DNA of 64,000 nucleotides, taken from positions 18,190,501 to 18,254,500 of the forward strand of contig NC_135362.1 of assembly GCF_051622035.1 (NCBI RefSeq), read 5' to 3'. Every line of letters begins with the position of its first letter. Positions within the stretch are counted from its first letter, which is position 1. Of the stretch, positions 1 through 12,600 are shown piece by piece. This DNA comes from Arctopsyche grandis. Its lineage: Eukaryota > Arthropoda > Insecta > Trichoptera > Hydropsychidae. A program made the translations under genes and the position numbers. A model generated the notes under the pieces. The model saw only the letters and a program-made list of their open reading frames with translations, was not told the DNA's origin and searched no databases.

Positions 1-88
1 ATTTAAAGTTGAAATTATTCGAAGCATTCGAAAGTTAAGGCGTACCAAGTGAATAGTAATTAATTTTAAGTGTAAAGTAATCGAGTTA

Positions 89-609
89 AGGTCTGTTCAT
101 ACCTATCCACCACGAACTGGCAGCAGCACAGAGAAATGTAATATTGGCTTTAGGTGTTCTTTTGTTGTCAAGTGACATTCTGTCCACGGACAGATCTAAA
201 TAATTTTAGCATCAGTCGTATTTGACGCTTAGTGCTCGACGTATGTCCGATAAAAACTTCTCTGTTTGTTTATATTACTCGCAAGATGGGCAAGCATCGG
301 TAAAATTGCACAATACATTCAAAAACACACAATAAACAACATGGGATACATTTTTATAAGTAAATTGATCCGATTGTATTCCGTGCGATGTAGCGTATTT
401 ATAGAGACGTACCGCGTAAAATTGACAACAATTATTTATTCGTAAGGGCAGTGGTCTTGGTACATTATATATGGACGCATTCATACTCCATTCGTGCATG
501 CGCATTCACGCATCCATACGCGTCCATATAGAATGTACCAAAGAATACTGTCCGTACTTGCAGGATACCTACTGCTGCCGGTTCGTGGTGGATGGGTATG
601 ACCGGGCCT
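89..609. mobile_element. PIF/Harbinger-type MITE
   Basis: A 521-bp non-autonomous element. The ends are imperfect inverted repeats of about 38 bp: the left begins AGGTCTGTTCATAC and the right ends GTATGACCGGGCCT. A TTA trinucleotide flanks both sides (86-88 and 610-612), the usual 3-bp target duplication of PIF/Harbinger elements. The same terminal motif bounds the Harbinger remnant at 36566-37473, so the two are probably one family. No coding capacity is seen inside. What is seen: the ends and the duplication. The superfamily is inferred from them and from the related copy. Confidence 0.75.
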
Positions 610-2218
610 TTAAAGTTTAATGTACCTAGTGAATAATGTCTAAAATAAAGTTATATTATATTTTCCCCTGCTTTATTATGTATTTTTTATTCTCTTTTTA
701 TTACTAACCTCTTCTTAGTTCAGAATCGATTTTGTCGTCTGACGAAGTTTAGGTTCTTATCCGATCGTTTTCAAACATTGCTATTTTGCTCGGTTTGGTC
801 ATCAATATAAGTGGAAATGACGTTCGCCATTACCATGGTGAAAAATAATCGTAATAGACACGTTTGAAAATACTGCATCTTCCTTCACGGTGACGTCTAT
901 CGTCCACACTGTTCTGATCTTTTTTTCCCCTTTCGCCCCCTCTCGCTATGGCAGATTGAGCACTTGACCATACTCATGATCAAAGTTTACGGAAAGAATT
1001 GGTGATTTCTTAATTAGTTTTTTTTTATATATCGTCTTCATTTTTAATTTTTAATTTAACTTGACATCAATTTTCTTTTTATTATTATTCTTTTTAATTT
1101 TATGTCTCTTCTATGTGTAATTTACCACAGTGACCAATTGGGGAAACCTGTTATGTCATTGTGGCATTAATTTTCTATAAATAAATAAACACGTATATAG
1201 TGATATACATACACATGTATAATTTATTTATTTATTTATTTATAGTAGTTTTGGACCATTGTGGCTTTACAGGAAGAACCTAATGCGCCACAATGGCCTA
1301 CATAATGTATATATTTGTCTTATTTATTAGTTTCAAGAAGTTCAATTCGTAAAATGCGCTGACATCGTGCTTAAAATTTTCGAGATAAGTAACATTCCAA
1401 TGCGAGATAAAAGTTTATGTATATGCATATGTATAATAATTAGCTAACGGAGTTTATTCGCATACGATAAAAATATCGTATGCGTAATCACGACAATGGA
1501 AGTTGTTTAATGTGCAAAAACAGCACAGACAATGTAATGTACATATGTTATAAGTATGAAATTTTCAAATTAGAAAGTGAATAAAGAAAAGTGCAAAGAT
1601 CGAAGTGTTGTTTTTGTGCGTGCGTCTCAAATTTTCTTTTTTTTGCGTATGCAATGCGTTTTTCTTTACATATTTAATTTTGTTCGATCGCAAACAGTTG
1701 TGCTTGTGTATGTGTGTTGAGTTTGTATTATGAGATTATTTCGTTTATATGGTTTGTTTGATGCAAACATACATACATACAAAACAGGCAGGTCAAATAA
1801 AATTGAAAAATTATTTTGGAGACGTTAATCAAATGGACTAAATCATAGTGTGCGCGTCATTTTTCGTGATTTTCATTTTTTATGTATAAAATTTATATTT
1901 TTATGCATAAAATGTTTTGGTATTGTTGGACAAATAAATGTTTGTAAATCGATTAGATTTTAGCATACATATATCGAGACTCGTTTGGCCTCAAAGTTCA
2001 AGGTAACTCCTTGTAGTATGTGTAATTTGAATATGACGTATTCATAGGCATCTAGTTTCATATGACGTATTCATAGGCATTGTATGTATTATTAGGTGTG
2101 TGTGATTGAATTTATTCTTATTCCAAACATTTTAATGGTGTCAGATGTTCATATTTCAAGCCTTGATACGATTTTTCTTTGTTTGAGTGGAAATTTGTTT
2201 TATATTTGTTAAGTAGTC
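610..2218. other. Intergenic DNA, no gene seen
   Basis: AT-rich DNA with TATG/CATA microsatellites. A stretch at about 735-905 matches one at about 59690-59835 in the last third of the window (shared GGTGAAAAATAATCGTAAT core), so it belongs to a dispersed repeat. A 21-bp segment containing TATGACGTATTCATAGGCAT is duplicated at about 2030-2080. No open frame here resembles a gene. Confidence 0.5.
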
Positions 2219-2487
2219 ATATGAGCCGTTATATTTGAAGGGGGTGGAAGTCCAATTTTCAGTTCCCAAAACACTATTTCTGTTTGACTTAATTCACAAA
2301 TTGTTATCACTTCTTATAATTCAATGTGTCCAGAACCTCGGCAAAGCAGAACGAACATATTACAGGCCACCAGTATTTTTAAATATTATTAAACTTAAAA
2401 CATTATATTATATTTAATGTTTTACGAAATATTTCTCGAAATGAAGAAAAGTAGACTTTTGCCACTTTCAAATATAACGGCTCATAT
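2219..2487. mobile_element. MITE with 21-bp terminal inverted repeats
   Basis: A 269-bp element whose left end, ATATGAGCCGTTATATTTGA, is repeated in exact inverted form at the right end (about 2467-2487). The inversion continues with mismatches for roughly another 15 bp. There is no coding capacity. The superfamily is undetermined; the target duplication may be TA and cannot be separated from the repeat itself. Confidence 0.65.
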
Positions 2488-2996
2488 CTCTATTACTTTC
2501 AAGTCTAATTTTATTTTAAAATTAAATGAACATGCATTTGAAAATTCTCAGTTGGTGTGTACATGTATGTATGTACTTTAATTATGAGGAAAAAATACAT
2601 ATACCACGTATCATTTTAAATTTTTATTTCTTAGAATAATACAGCTTATTGAATACATCGAATTTACACAAAGGGATTTAATATTCTTATTTATGATCAT
2701 AAATATTTAAACTTTCTTTGTTATTTGGAAACTCCAAGGTAAATTTTCCCGGGAAATATCGGTACAAAATTTAAACAATTACCTCGTTTTTTGTTTGATT
2801 ATTGTCTATTTACGCGAAAGACACATGAAAAAGGCATTATTATCACAAATTTAACATGCACGAACTGATTGTAACATTTATTCATACTCACAAATAAAAA
2901 ACGACGAAAAAACCCAAGAAAAGCTTTTTTCGCTAACGGGTTATTTTTATGTATTCGCAAACATTGTACTAAAATTATTTTTTCTATATTTTACAG

Positions 2997-3057
2997 ATTC
3001 TCAACGGAGAAGTCAATTTGAGATGTCTTCTCACGATACCATAAATACAATAGAGAG
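2997..3057 (+). other. Candidate 5' UTR exon of the ephexin gene
   Basis: A 61-nt block with a good polypyrimidine/CAG acceptor before it and a GGTAAAT donor after it, sitting upstream of the ephexin coding exon. One frame is open and has an ATG, but joined to the exon at 6636 it stops after 18 codons. It therefore fits a non-coding leader exon better than coding sequence. RNA data are needed; this is inference from splice signals only. Confidence 0.3.
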
Positions 3058-6013
3058 GTAAATTAAAATTTAATTATATCATAATGTCAAAATAAATATC
3101 CCGCGATCTCTTAGCGCTTCAAAAATTGGCGAAACATGTAAAAATACTTATTTTTCATCCACTCAGGACTCCCGTTTTTCCCATAACAACTTTTAATTGA
3201 GACAAACTGGTTCTGAAATAATAAAAGGCCAACACGGTTAACAACCTTTTGAACGGAGTCGGTTCATGCGTATAATAATTTTTCCTGGTGTGCTCTTCAT
3301 GTTTAAATATAATTCTAATTTATCCGTAACTAAATAATTTCTATAGTCGATTATATACATACCAAATGTTTTCTTTATGAGATTAATAAATATTATGAGA
3401 TTGCCATCAGGAAAAAATCATCGCGACTCAAATAATCACGAACCAAGTGGATTGCCTTGGTATGTACAGGTGTATGTTGGACGAAAATGATAGCTTTTTA
3501 GCTGTTTAAAATTCTGAACAAACACAAAGAGAAATTACTTCTCGCTTTTCTAACGGAAAGTTGGTTTCATAGTATCATAAGCACTTTTGCGTCCAAGTTT
3601 TTCAGTATTTAAAGTACTTTCTAGATATTCACGAACGTATTCTTCAGAATAATGCATTTTCGGTGGTTGTTTTTAGCTTTTGATTTTACTACCCACTCTT
3701 TGATTTTTTCGAGCATTAGAAAAAATGAAAAAAAGCAGATCGACATTTCCTCTTGGGACAAATCATTATCAATTTTTATAACCACAAACCATGTACAAAC
3801 TTTAAATCTTCTGTTGACGCGAGTGAGATTTTTTATTCATTATCATTCTTTTTTTTAAATTGTATGTGTTTAATCCTTTAATATTTATAGTAATTTCACT
3901 CACATGACATGATTTTTATTTGAATTTCCACTTGTTATTCAAAAGGCGAATATCTTGTGCACTTACTCAATACATCACCTTGTTTACGCGTGAATGGAAT
4001 AAGCAATCTTTCAAACGATGCACAACAATACAGACATTGAACCTGTTCTACCAAGATAAAATACGAATAATAAAGTTTAGTAGCCGAAGATCTAAATTAA
4101 CATTGTGAATTTCATATATATGTATGTGGAAATTTCTGGGAATATTGTATCAGCATGAATGACAGGATGTTGACCGCAACTGTAAGTTGATAGTGATGCG
4201 ACCGTTAAGTGCAACAAGCATTCGCTTTGTGCTAAAGTGCACCAATAAAATGTTCATTTCAATAATTTGAGACAATCATTTCAAAAATGCCATGTAAACA
4301 CACTAATTAAATACTCGGTTCGGTAGCTCTAATCGAAATTGGCAACAGTAGTAGCGTTTTCGAAATATTATCTGTGAACCAAATGAACTGTTAATACAAT
4401 TAAGTTTTTGTTCAATTTCACTGTCCTCTCTTGCTGATATAGCCTTGATTTTGGAAACACAATGCCTATGTCGAAAAATGAGAAATCTTAAGGTCAATTC
4501 CGTCAGACTGTTGACACATGTTTGTAACCTCGTGGATTTTCAATTTAGGTTTTCCCCGCTTATATTTTCAAAAAAATTTGCACGGATGAGAAAATTGTAT
4601 TTTTGTGAAAATTTCTTCCATAAATCCTCAGTATAAATATGATTTTCGCAGTTCAGACAATTTTTTTCAGTCTTTCATAAAATAGTTTTCCAAATTTGGA
4701 CCTTATTATTAAAAAAAAACAATTATAATGCATTTGTGTAAAATACAAAATCATTAAAGCTAAATTTTGAATTCTCTATAAAAAAAAGTGTACTTTTTTA
4801 TCTATGATCCACATACCGTTTTCGTTATTTTCTCCGAGCACAATTTTTTTCGTATAAAGTAAAAGGCGTAAATTTCGAGTCGAAGTTTCAAAAATCGATT
4901 GAATTTCGTGGCCGGGTGAAATTTTAAATCGATCTGATACAATTTAGATACATTCTGTTTAGAATAAGTACATACACAGTATGAACGTGGGCAGTCGAAC
5001 GAGTGAAAACTGATCGATTGAGATGCTGGTTTTTTTTTTCTTTTACCAACGTTATTAATATTAGTCGAAAGTACCATAAAGAAGTATCGATATAGCCGAC
5101 ATTGAAATAAAATATATTACCGAAGCAACTACGATCAGTTTTACATGCAGCTATATTATCAGAAATAAATCAAAAAGTGAAAATTGTTGGTGCTATAAAA
5201 GTATAAACGATTCACTTCGTTTCATTCGACACTCGTTTATGACTGTACATTTTATTTTATTCTAATTTAATTGAATTACGTTTGCGGTATAGCATAAATT
5301 CGTGCAATTTCTAAATGGGTCAAAATATTTGGCCGCGATTTTTGCATTCCGTTTTACCTACTCGAATTTCACCTATCAAACGATTGTGGTAAGTATAGTT
5401 ATCATTGTTATATCGACTTGGGAGGAAAAAATTGGTAAATTGGCTTACCGAAAGATCTCTGGTGGGCACCATTACTTTCAGATAGGCTTCAATTGACAAG
5501 TCGGGCGGTGTTTTGTCGAAAAAAAGCTTTCACTGGCTCTTAGTGCTCGGTAAAAGTGAAGTGAGGAGCTTTCACTGTTGTTTATTGGGCCGGTGTCGGT
5601 CCTTTGTGGTTGCCGCGCCCTGCAAACCCTCGAAGGCACCTCCTCATCAGGTGGTCTCGCCACTTTCCCGTCTGGACAAATTCCTGAGCAATTTAACGCG
5701 ACATCGTCAACCAAAACTGGATACCACACGCGTTGCATGATTCGCCACACTCCTTGTGCTTTGTGCATTTTCGACTATTATTTTTGAAAAGAGTATTTCT
5801 GTGAGTTTATTTTGGTCGGGAGATTCTAATTTATCACCATCTAATTTATTATTACGAAAAACCTGTATATATCTTATTACTTTTGACTTACAATTATATT
5901 TTTGTGAAAATTGATGCCGACAAACTACATGTGTGTGTATGTATGTATACATATACATATGTACGTACGTATGCATATGTTGTACATCTAAGATTGCACA
6001 GACTTCTTAGCAA
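3058..6013. other. Intergenic or leader-intron DNA
   Basis: Mostly AT-rich and without recognisable coding sequence. A GC-richer patch at about 5490-5760 could be promoter or leader sequence for ephexin, but I see no decisive core element. Short open frames here overlap on both strands and resemble nothing I know. Confidence 0.4.
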
Positions 6014-6445
6014 TAGCCAGCAGCATAGCTAGGTCGTTAAGCTTCCGCTTAGCGTCGTGAGGTACCGGGTTCGATCCCAGGGCCGGGATTCGAGTGGAAA
6101 TGAATTTTTCAGAGTATGCTGTTGGTCAGACCTGGATTTGTGACTTCAGGTTGATCGTTTCCTATCAGAGTTTGCCAATTTTCTCTGATTTCATTGATGA
6201 AACGGTTCCCGGTAAAAATTGGCTAAAATCCTATATATACAATATGTCACCAATAATTTGTGATTGATTAATGTGCAATAAATAAGTTTGTGTACAATTT
6301 GATAGATGTCTCATTGATTTGCGAGTTTTTCAGTGTCTCGTAATTCAGTGACTTATATAATGAATAAAAAATGCTGCAATATTTGTAATTGGCCATTGGG
6401 GTTGCCTGTAAGGCCTTCCTGATATATATATGTAGAAAAAAAAAA
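6014..6445 (+). mobile_element. tRNA-derived SINE, copy 1
   Basis: The head carries a box-A-like TAGCTAGGTCG and a box-B-like GGGTTCGATCC about 40 bp apart, as in a tRNA gene, but it does not fold as a full tRNA. A body of about 330 bp follows and then an A-rich tail. A second copy in the same orientation lies at 11886-12286 and shares head, body (including TTGCCAATTTTCTCTGATTT) and the AAGGCCTTCCTG end. Internal Pol III promoters, a shared unrelated body and an A tail define a tRNA-derived SINE. Confidence 0.8.
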
Positions 6446-6635
6446 CATATTATTGAATTGTATTTTGTATTGACTTTTCCTTTTTTACCAGGCAGAAAAA
6501 ATGTTTACTCAAATAGAAACGCTCAGAATTGAGTACATATGTGTATAATATTATAAAAACAATTGAGTTTATAAAATCTCAAATTTTAAATTTTGATTTC
6601 AAAATTATCTAATTTATTTTTTATATTATTTTCAG

Positions 6636-6689
6636 ATGTGGACCTGAATGAGGGATTCAATGCTATTTCCAAGGCTTAGGTCATCATGA
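6636..6689 (+). promoter_or_regulatory. Upstream ORF relay in the ephexin leader
   Basis: The exon acceptor is at 6634-6635. A 3-codon uORF (ATG TGG ACC TGA) occupies 6636-6647. A second ATG follows immediately at 6648 and opens a 13-codon uORF whose TGA (6687-6689) overlaps the main ATG (6686-6688) as ATGA. This layout suits termination-reinitiation control. It depends on this exon being used as leader, as the splice signal suggests. Confidence 0.5.
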
Positions 6690-9600
6690 GGAACGATACC
6701 ACCGAACCTCATCAAAAGCCATTGGACACAAATTTTAAAAATCTCATCAAGAACAACGTCAAGGTGCAAGGTGCACAATTACCGGACAAAGCACTACAAA
6801 AAGGCAAAACTAAAGTTTTAAGTTCGGAAAAGGCTGATTTAAAAGTAAATAAAAACATCTCGAATAATCCAACGTTGAAATTTAGGCCAACTCCTTTAAA
6901 AAATAGTGATCTCACCAATGAACTTAAAAAAAAACTTGAGAATACCTCAACACATGTTGAACTTCGGAAAAAAAGTATTAATGATATAAATATTTGCAGA
7001 AATTCGGTAAACAAAGCGAAGCAACAGTTTGATAACTTTGAATGTCCAGAATTAAATAAAAAACATATATTAGAATTGAACAAATTGTTGAAAGGTGACA
7101 AAAATGTAAAAAAATGTAATGATGATGATTCGAGAATAAAAGGTGGAGGTGTTTCACAAATATCATCTATCACGAATAAAATCCGTTTGAATTGTCATTT
7201 GCCAACCCAGCCTAATAATTTGGCAAAATTAAATAGTTTGAAACCTCAGTCACCAAAGCAGTGTTCCGATTCTGTAAAAATAATAAATAATGTGTATTCT
7301 CAATCAACGAGGCAAATTAAGGATTCGATGACATCAAATTTGAAAGATTCCAATACTACTCATAAAGTAAGCTTTAAAACCAAAAACTTTTCAAGGAAGC
7401 CAGCTTATAGCAAAATATCCACTACTTCGAATTCAACTAAAGTTGCAACATTGACCCACAAATTCAACGAAATTATAAAAGAAAATGATTCTAGGGATAC
7501 AAAGACGACTGTTATATTAGGATCTAAAAATAAATCAGAATCCGTTAATTTAAAATTAGGCAAAAATAATACCGTTATTATAAGCAAAATCGGTCACCAC
7601 AAGAAATTATTTAGTATTAACGCAATAGATGGAGTTAACGTAAAACGTTCACCACTGGTTAGAAGAAAATTGGTACGAGTTAAGTCCGATTCTGCCGTAA
7701 AAAGGAAAAATCTTCCAAAGAAACGAATCAATAATCTTGGTTCGTCATTTAATCATTCGCATATTATTGATGATCAATCTTCACACTCAACTGATGCAAA
7801 AACTTTCAATAAACCAAAACAGAAAATTACTATATCTCAACATTCCAACATTGTCCGTACGACAATACAAAAATTTGAAAGTGAAAAAACAGAAGAAACA
7901 CCAAAAATGAAAAGTGATACTAGTGAAGCCAACAAAACTGATAAAATTGTTAAATTGAATATCAATATTAAACCTAAAATTCCTGAAAAAAAAGTTAATG
8001 TTTATATCACCAAAAATGTAGTTATACGTGATGGAAAACCTAAAATAAAATTAATTAAAAAAACCACTATTGATAATAAAAACGCACAAGAATTGAATGA
8101 GAATGAATCTGAACCATTCGATACTACAAATCGATCTTTTAATGATAAAGAAATACTAAATGAATATTTAAAAACTATAAACGAAGATGAAATAATCACA
8201 GAGAAGTCTCTCCAAAGGCAAGAAACATCAATGAATTCCTATACTTGTATTGAAAATACGAATAATAATATAATACATTTAAGAATTTCCCAAAAGAAAG
8301 ATAATGATATGAGTTCACAAGAAGAAAAATATGAAGACCGGTGTGATGAAGAATATCAATACATTACTGATGCCCCAAGACCAAATGATTCTTTTTTGTG
8401 GAGAAATTCCAAAAGTGAATTTATGCCATATTCTGATGTAAAAAAAGAATTTCATAATTCAGTTCCATACGCTTGTGTTACTCCTATAGTTTCAGCTACA
8501 GAAACTGAAATATCTAGTACAGCTATAACTATAGATGATATTTGTCCTCCATTCGAAGCTTATTTGGATAAAGCTGATAAATTATTACAAATAAAAAAGC
8601 GGGAAATAGCAAATGAAATTAAAAAAGACAAAATGAATCAAACTCCCGTGAATGAAGCTATAAACATAACACTTAAACCATTACAAGAAAAAATATTAGA
8701 AGCGATCAATTCCTTAGTAGAACCTGATAAAACCAACATTAGAGATGAAATGAATTTTTCAAATTCTTATGAGGATTATGAAACATTTGAAACAGTAAGC
8801 GACGATATTAACTCATCAAAAGACATACCAAGTTCGCAAACGTCGATATCATCTCAATCACACATAAAAATGAACTGTCCTCTTCCTGAATTGCCAATGG
8901 AAAATACTGATAACGTTTATCAATGTCTTTATGATTTTAATTTTGATGACAATGATTATGAATACTGTCATCAAAAAATTGATTCTAAGAGAAGTCCAAG
9001 TGATTCAGAAGATGCTTATGACTATTGTACAACACCAGAGCCCAAATTACCTCCGGCAAACGTATCAAATGATATTGTACCAGTCCTACCAGAGAGAAAA
9101 TATATTGAAGTAACTAAAGATTTCTCAATTTCTAAGTCAAATAGTATTGCGTCTTCTGTGGGTTATGAAAAAATTTCTTCTATATATGAAAAATCTCTTA
9201 TACTTCCACAAAAATCTCATTTAGAATCGTCAAAATCAGATGCTAGTAAGGGAAGCATTTTAAATTATGATTCCTGTAGTGAAGAAAATATATACGACGT
9301 TATCAAGACAACGGACTCAAATTGCTATGAAAGTATATCGGAAGGCGCTCAATCTCCAATTAAATTGCGTCAAAAGCAAAATAATAAAAATCTCGCACAA
9401 ATAATTGCAGAGAAACAAATTCCATTTGATTCAATTTCAATCTTGAGTCAATCGTGTTCAGGTTCTATCATGTCCAGTGACCAGAAAACAAACAGTATAT
9501 ACGAACAGAGATCAATCACAAGTTTTGATAGATCTACTATAGTATCGTATGGAAAAGCACCTAGTGAAATTAGTTCCAGTGATCGTAGTGACGATTGGGA

Positions 9601-12600
9601 AGATATGTCTGACCAAGAAAATACAACAATTGTGATGTATGCTATTTTTTTAAACAACTTTTTATTCCATTTTTTTTTGTGTTTTTTTAATATTCTTAGT
9701 TTTTTAGTAATTTTATTATTAAATGCTTAGCTTAAACATTATTTTAAGTCATTCGAAAAATGTATTCGATTTTTATCTTGAATAATTAATTTCTATTGAT
9801 ATCTCAATTGTAACATTTTTTAATTTTTTATTGCATAAAGATAAAAAAGAATTCTTTATGCAATAAAAATAAAAACAGCTTTTTAAAATCATTAATCTTA
9901 TCATATGCCATTCTAATGCCAAATTAATATTGTCTGAATAGCAATGTTCAAGAAATAACGAGAGGCAAACATAGTCCAACAAGTTGGTCAAGAAAAGTAA
10001 GACATCACTGGAACAAATCATCTAAAAATGAAGACGACAGTAATGGTAAGTGTATAAAATTTAACACGTTAAATAATAATGATCATACAACTTTATAATA
10101 ATATTTTTTTAAGCGGTTGAATTTTTAAATATAATTTTCATTTTAATATATTTCATTCACTTTTACTTAATATATATCAAATTATTCTTCATTACTGATT
10201 TGGTCAATAAACCAGTTTTGACATTAATATATGTATGTATGTGTAATTTACATTATGAAATGCTGTTACTAAATAATCCATAGCAAGCTCGTTCGAATAC
10301 TTGTGTATGCATAATACCCACCCACGCTTGAATTAAGAGCAAACATTTAAATTTTAGTATGAAATGTTTCAATGCTATACTATTTTGGTCAAAATATAAA
10401 ATAGAGCGAATGATGCATTAATTGGCCGGGTGATAGTGGTTTTTTGCTTCATTAGATGCAAAACAATAATTTAGATCTGACACTCTTCACAGTCAGGTGG
10501 TTGTTGACTGTTATATATGTAGGTCCATCAGCCATAGCGTGCTATGAGGACAAGCAGTCAACAGCCATTATCCGGAACCTATGTAGTTGGCCATGATGAC
10601 GATGTACATATTTACGTTCTCTACCTTTATATATTATTATACTGTTTCAAATAAATTTTACATTTTTGAAATACAAGTATTATACTCGTATTTCAAAAAT
10701 GATCTACGACAAAATACGAGTACGTATGTACATACATACATATGTATTTATAATATTTGGTTGAGATTTAAATCCACATTGGTATGATTTTATAAAAAAC
10801 ATACATATGTAGATTGAGTAAATACACATCCAAACATGTATGTATACGTACATATATGTATAAAAATCGTTTTTTTTGTGGAAATTTTCTTTCTGAACAT
10901 GTTTTTAAATCTACATTAGTAGTTTTACTATCAATTCAATATCAATAAATATATTAAGATAATATATTTATTGATATTATATTTTTTTACAATTTATATA
11001 TTAGAGTTTTTGTACTTTTTACAGAATTTTACTGAGCGAACGTGTAAAATTAAATAATTAAACTCAAAAAAGTACAATTTTCTTTTAAAATTGTAACTAC
11101 ACTCGAGTTGAAAAAAAGTTTAATTGAAAATTACATTCAACCCAGTAATTTAAATTACCTTCAATGGCTATATGCAGTGGTGTAGTGCTAAATAAAAAGG
11201 ACCCAGGTCGGTGTTTAATTTTTATGACCCGCCCCTCCCGCTTTTTTCCTTACTAAAAAAAAAGTTGTATACTAATATTGGTAGTTGAAATATTTATAAT
11301 AAAAAAACAAATAATAATTAACAAATATTCTGACTTTTTGAAATTATGATATATTTTTTATATTTTATAAAAACATCCATAATGCACCCTCTTCAAACCC
11401 GTGTTTGTGTGTCAACAGCAACATTTTCTTTTAGCGATACTAAAACCATGCACATATGTTGTACATACATACATATGTCAAAAAACTATCAAATTTCAAC
11501 ATGTGAATTTAGAGATGACTATTCATTTAAGCTAAGTTCCCTCATTTTATCTATCCTCAAGTGCGTATGGGAAATAGTTCAAAGAATGTTTTCTTTCGAA
11601 GCTTTGGGTGGTTTTAGATAAAAAATCGAATAAAGTTCATTAAACGTCTTTTAAGTTTCGAATGTGCTCAGACTACTATTCGATTGTGGTCATCGAGTGT
11701 TAGAACGAGAGTCTGCTCACAATATTTGGAATACAAAATTTTATATGAAATTTGAGTCAAAATATTTTTTAATTGTACTCGGAAAAACAATGTTTATATC
11801 AATCAAAGTGCCAGGGCGGCGACCTGGCCCGACTACACCACTGGCTATATGGCTTTTCACAAAATTAACAATGTCAACATTACATTAGCCAGCAGCATAC
11901 CTCGGTCGTTAAAGTTCTGCTTAGCGTCAAGAAGGCGCCGGGTTCGATCCCTGAGCCCGGGCCTCGAATGAAAATGGATTTGTGACTTCAGGTTGATCGT
12001 TTCCTATCAGAGTTTGCCAATTTTCTCTGATTTCATTATTGAAACGGTTGGCTAAAATCCTTCCTACCTACTATGTCACCACTATTTGAAGTTTGATTGA
12101 TGTACAATAAAATGTATGTACAATTCATAGATGTCTCGTTAATTTGCGAGTTTTTCAGTGTCTCGTAATTCAACGACTTGTAATAAAAATGCTGCATTTG
12201 AATTTGTAATTGTAATTTGTAATTGGCCAGGAAGGCGCATTCGGATTTACCTGTAAGGCCTTCCTGGTATATATGTAAAAAAAAAATCGTTCTATTTTTT
12301 TACATACATACAAATCTAAAAAGGCAACTCAATATATGCATGTGGTTGCTTTGTTTTCCATACTGTATGAATTCTTTTCAAGTGAAAATAATTACATACC
12401 AAATATTATCTTTGGGTCTAATATTACACTCGCGTTCATTTCCTAGTATTTCATTGGCTAACTGCGATCATAGTTATTTAAATTCAATTTCACATTACAC
12501 ACAAACTCGTAACAAAAACATGGTTTACATCGATTATATATAAATCTGGCACACAATGCTCAAGTCATTGTAATTTCACATACGCTCATATATGTACATA

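Noticed and set aside
6040-6090. tRNA gene at the box A/box B motif
   Set aside because: The promoter boxes are present, but a cloverleaf with paired arms does not form, and the same head with an unrelated body recurs at 11886. It is a SINE head.
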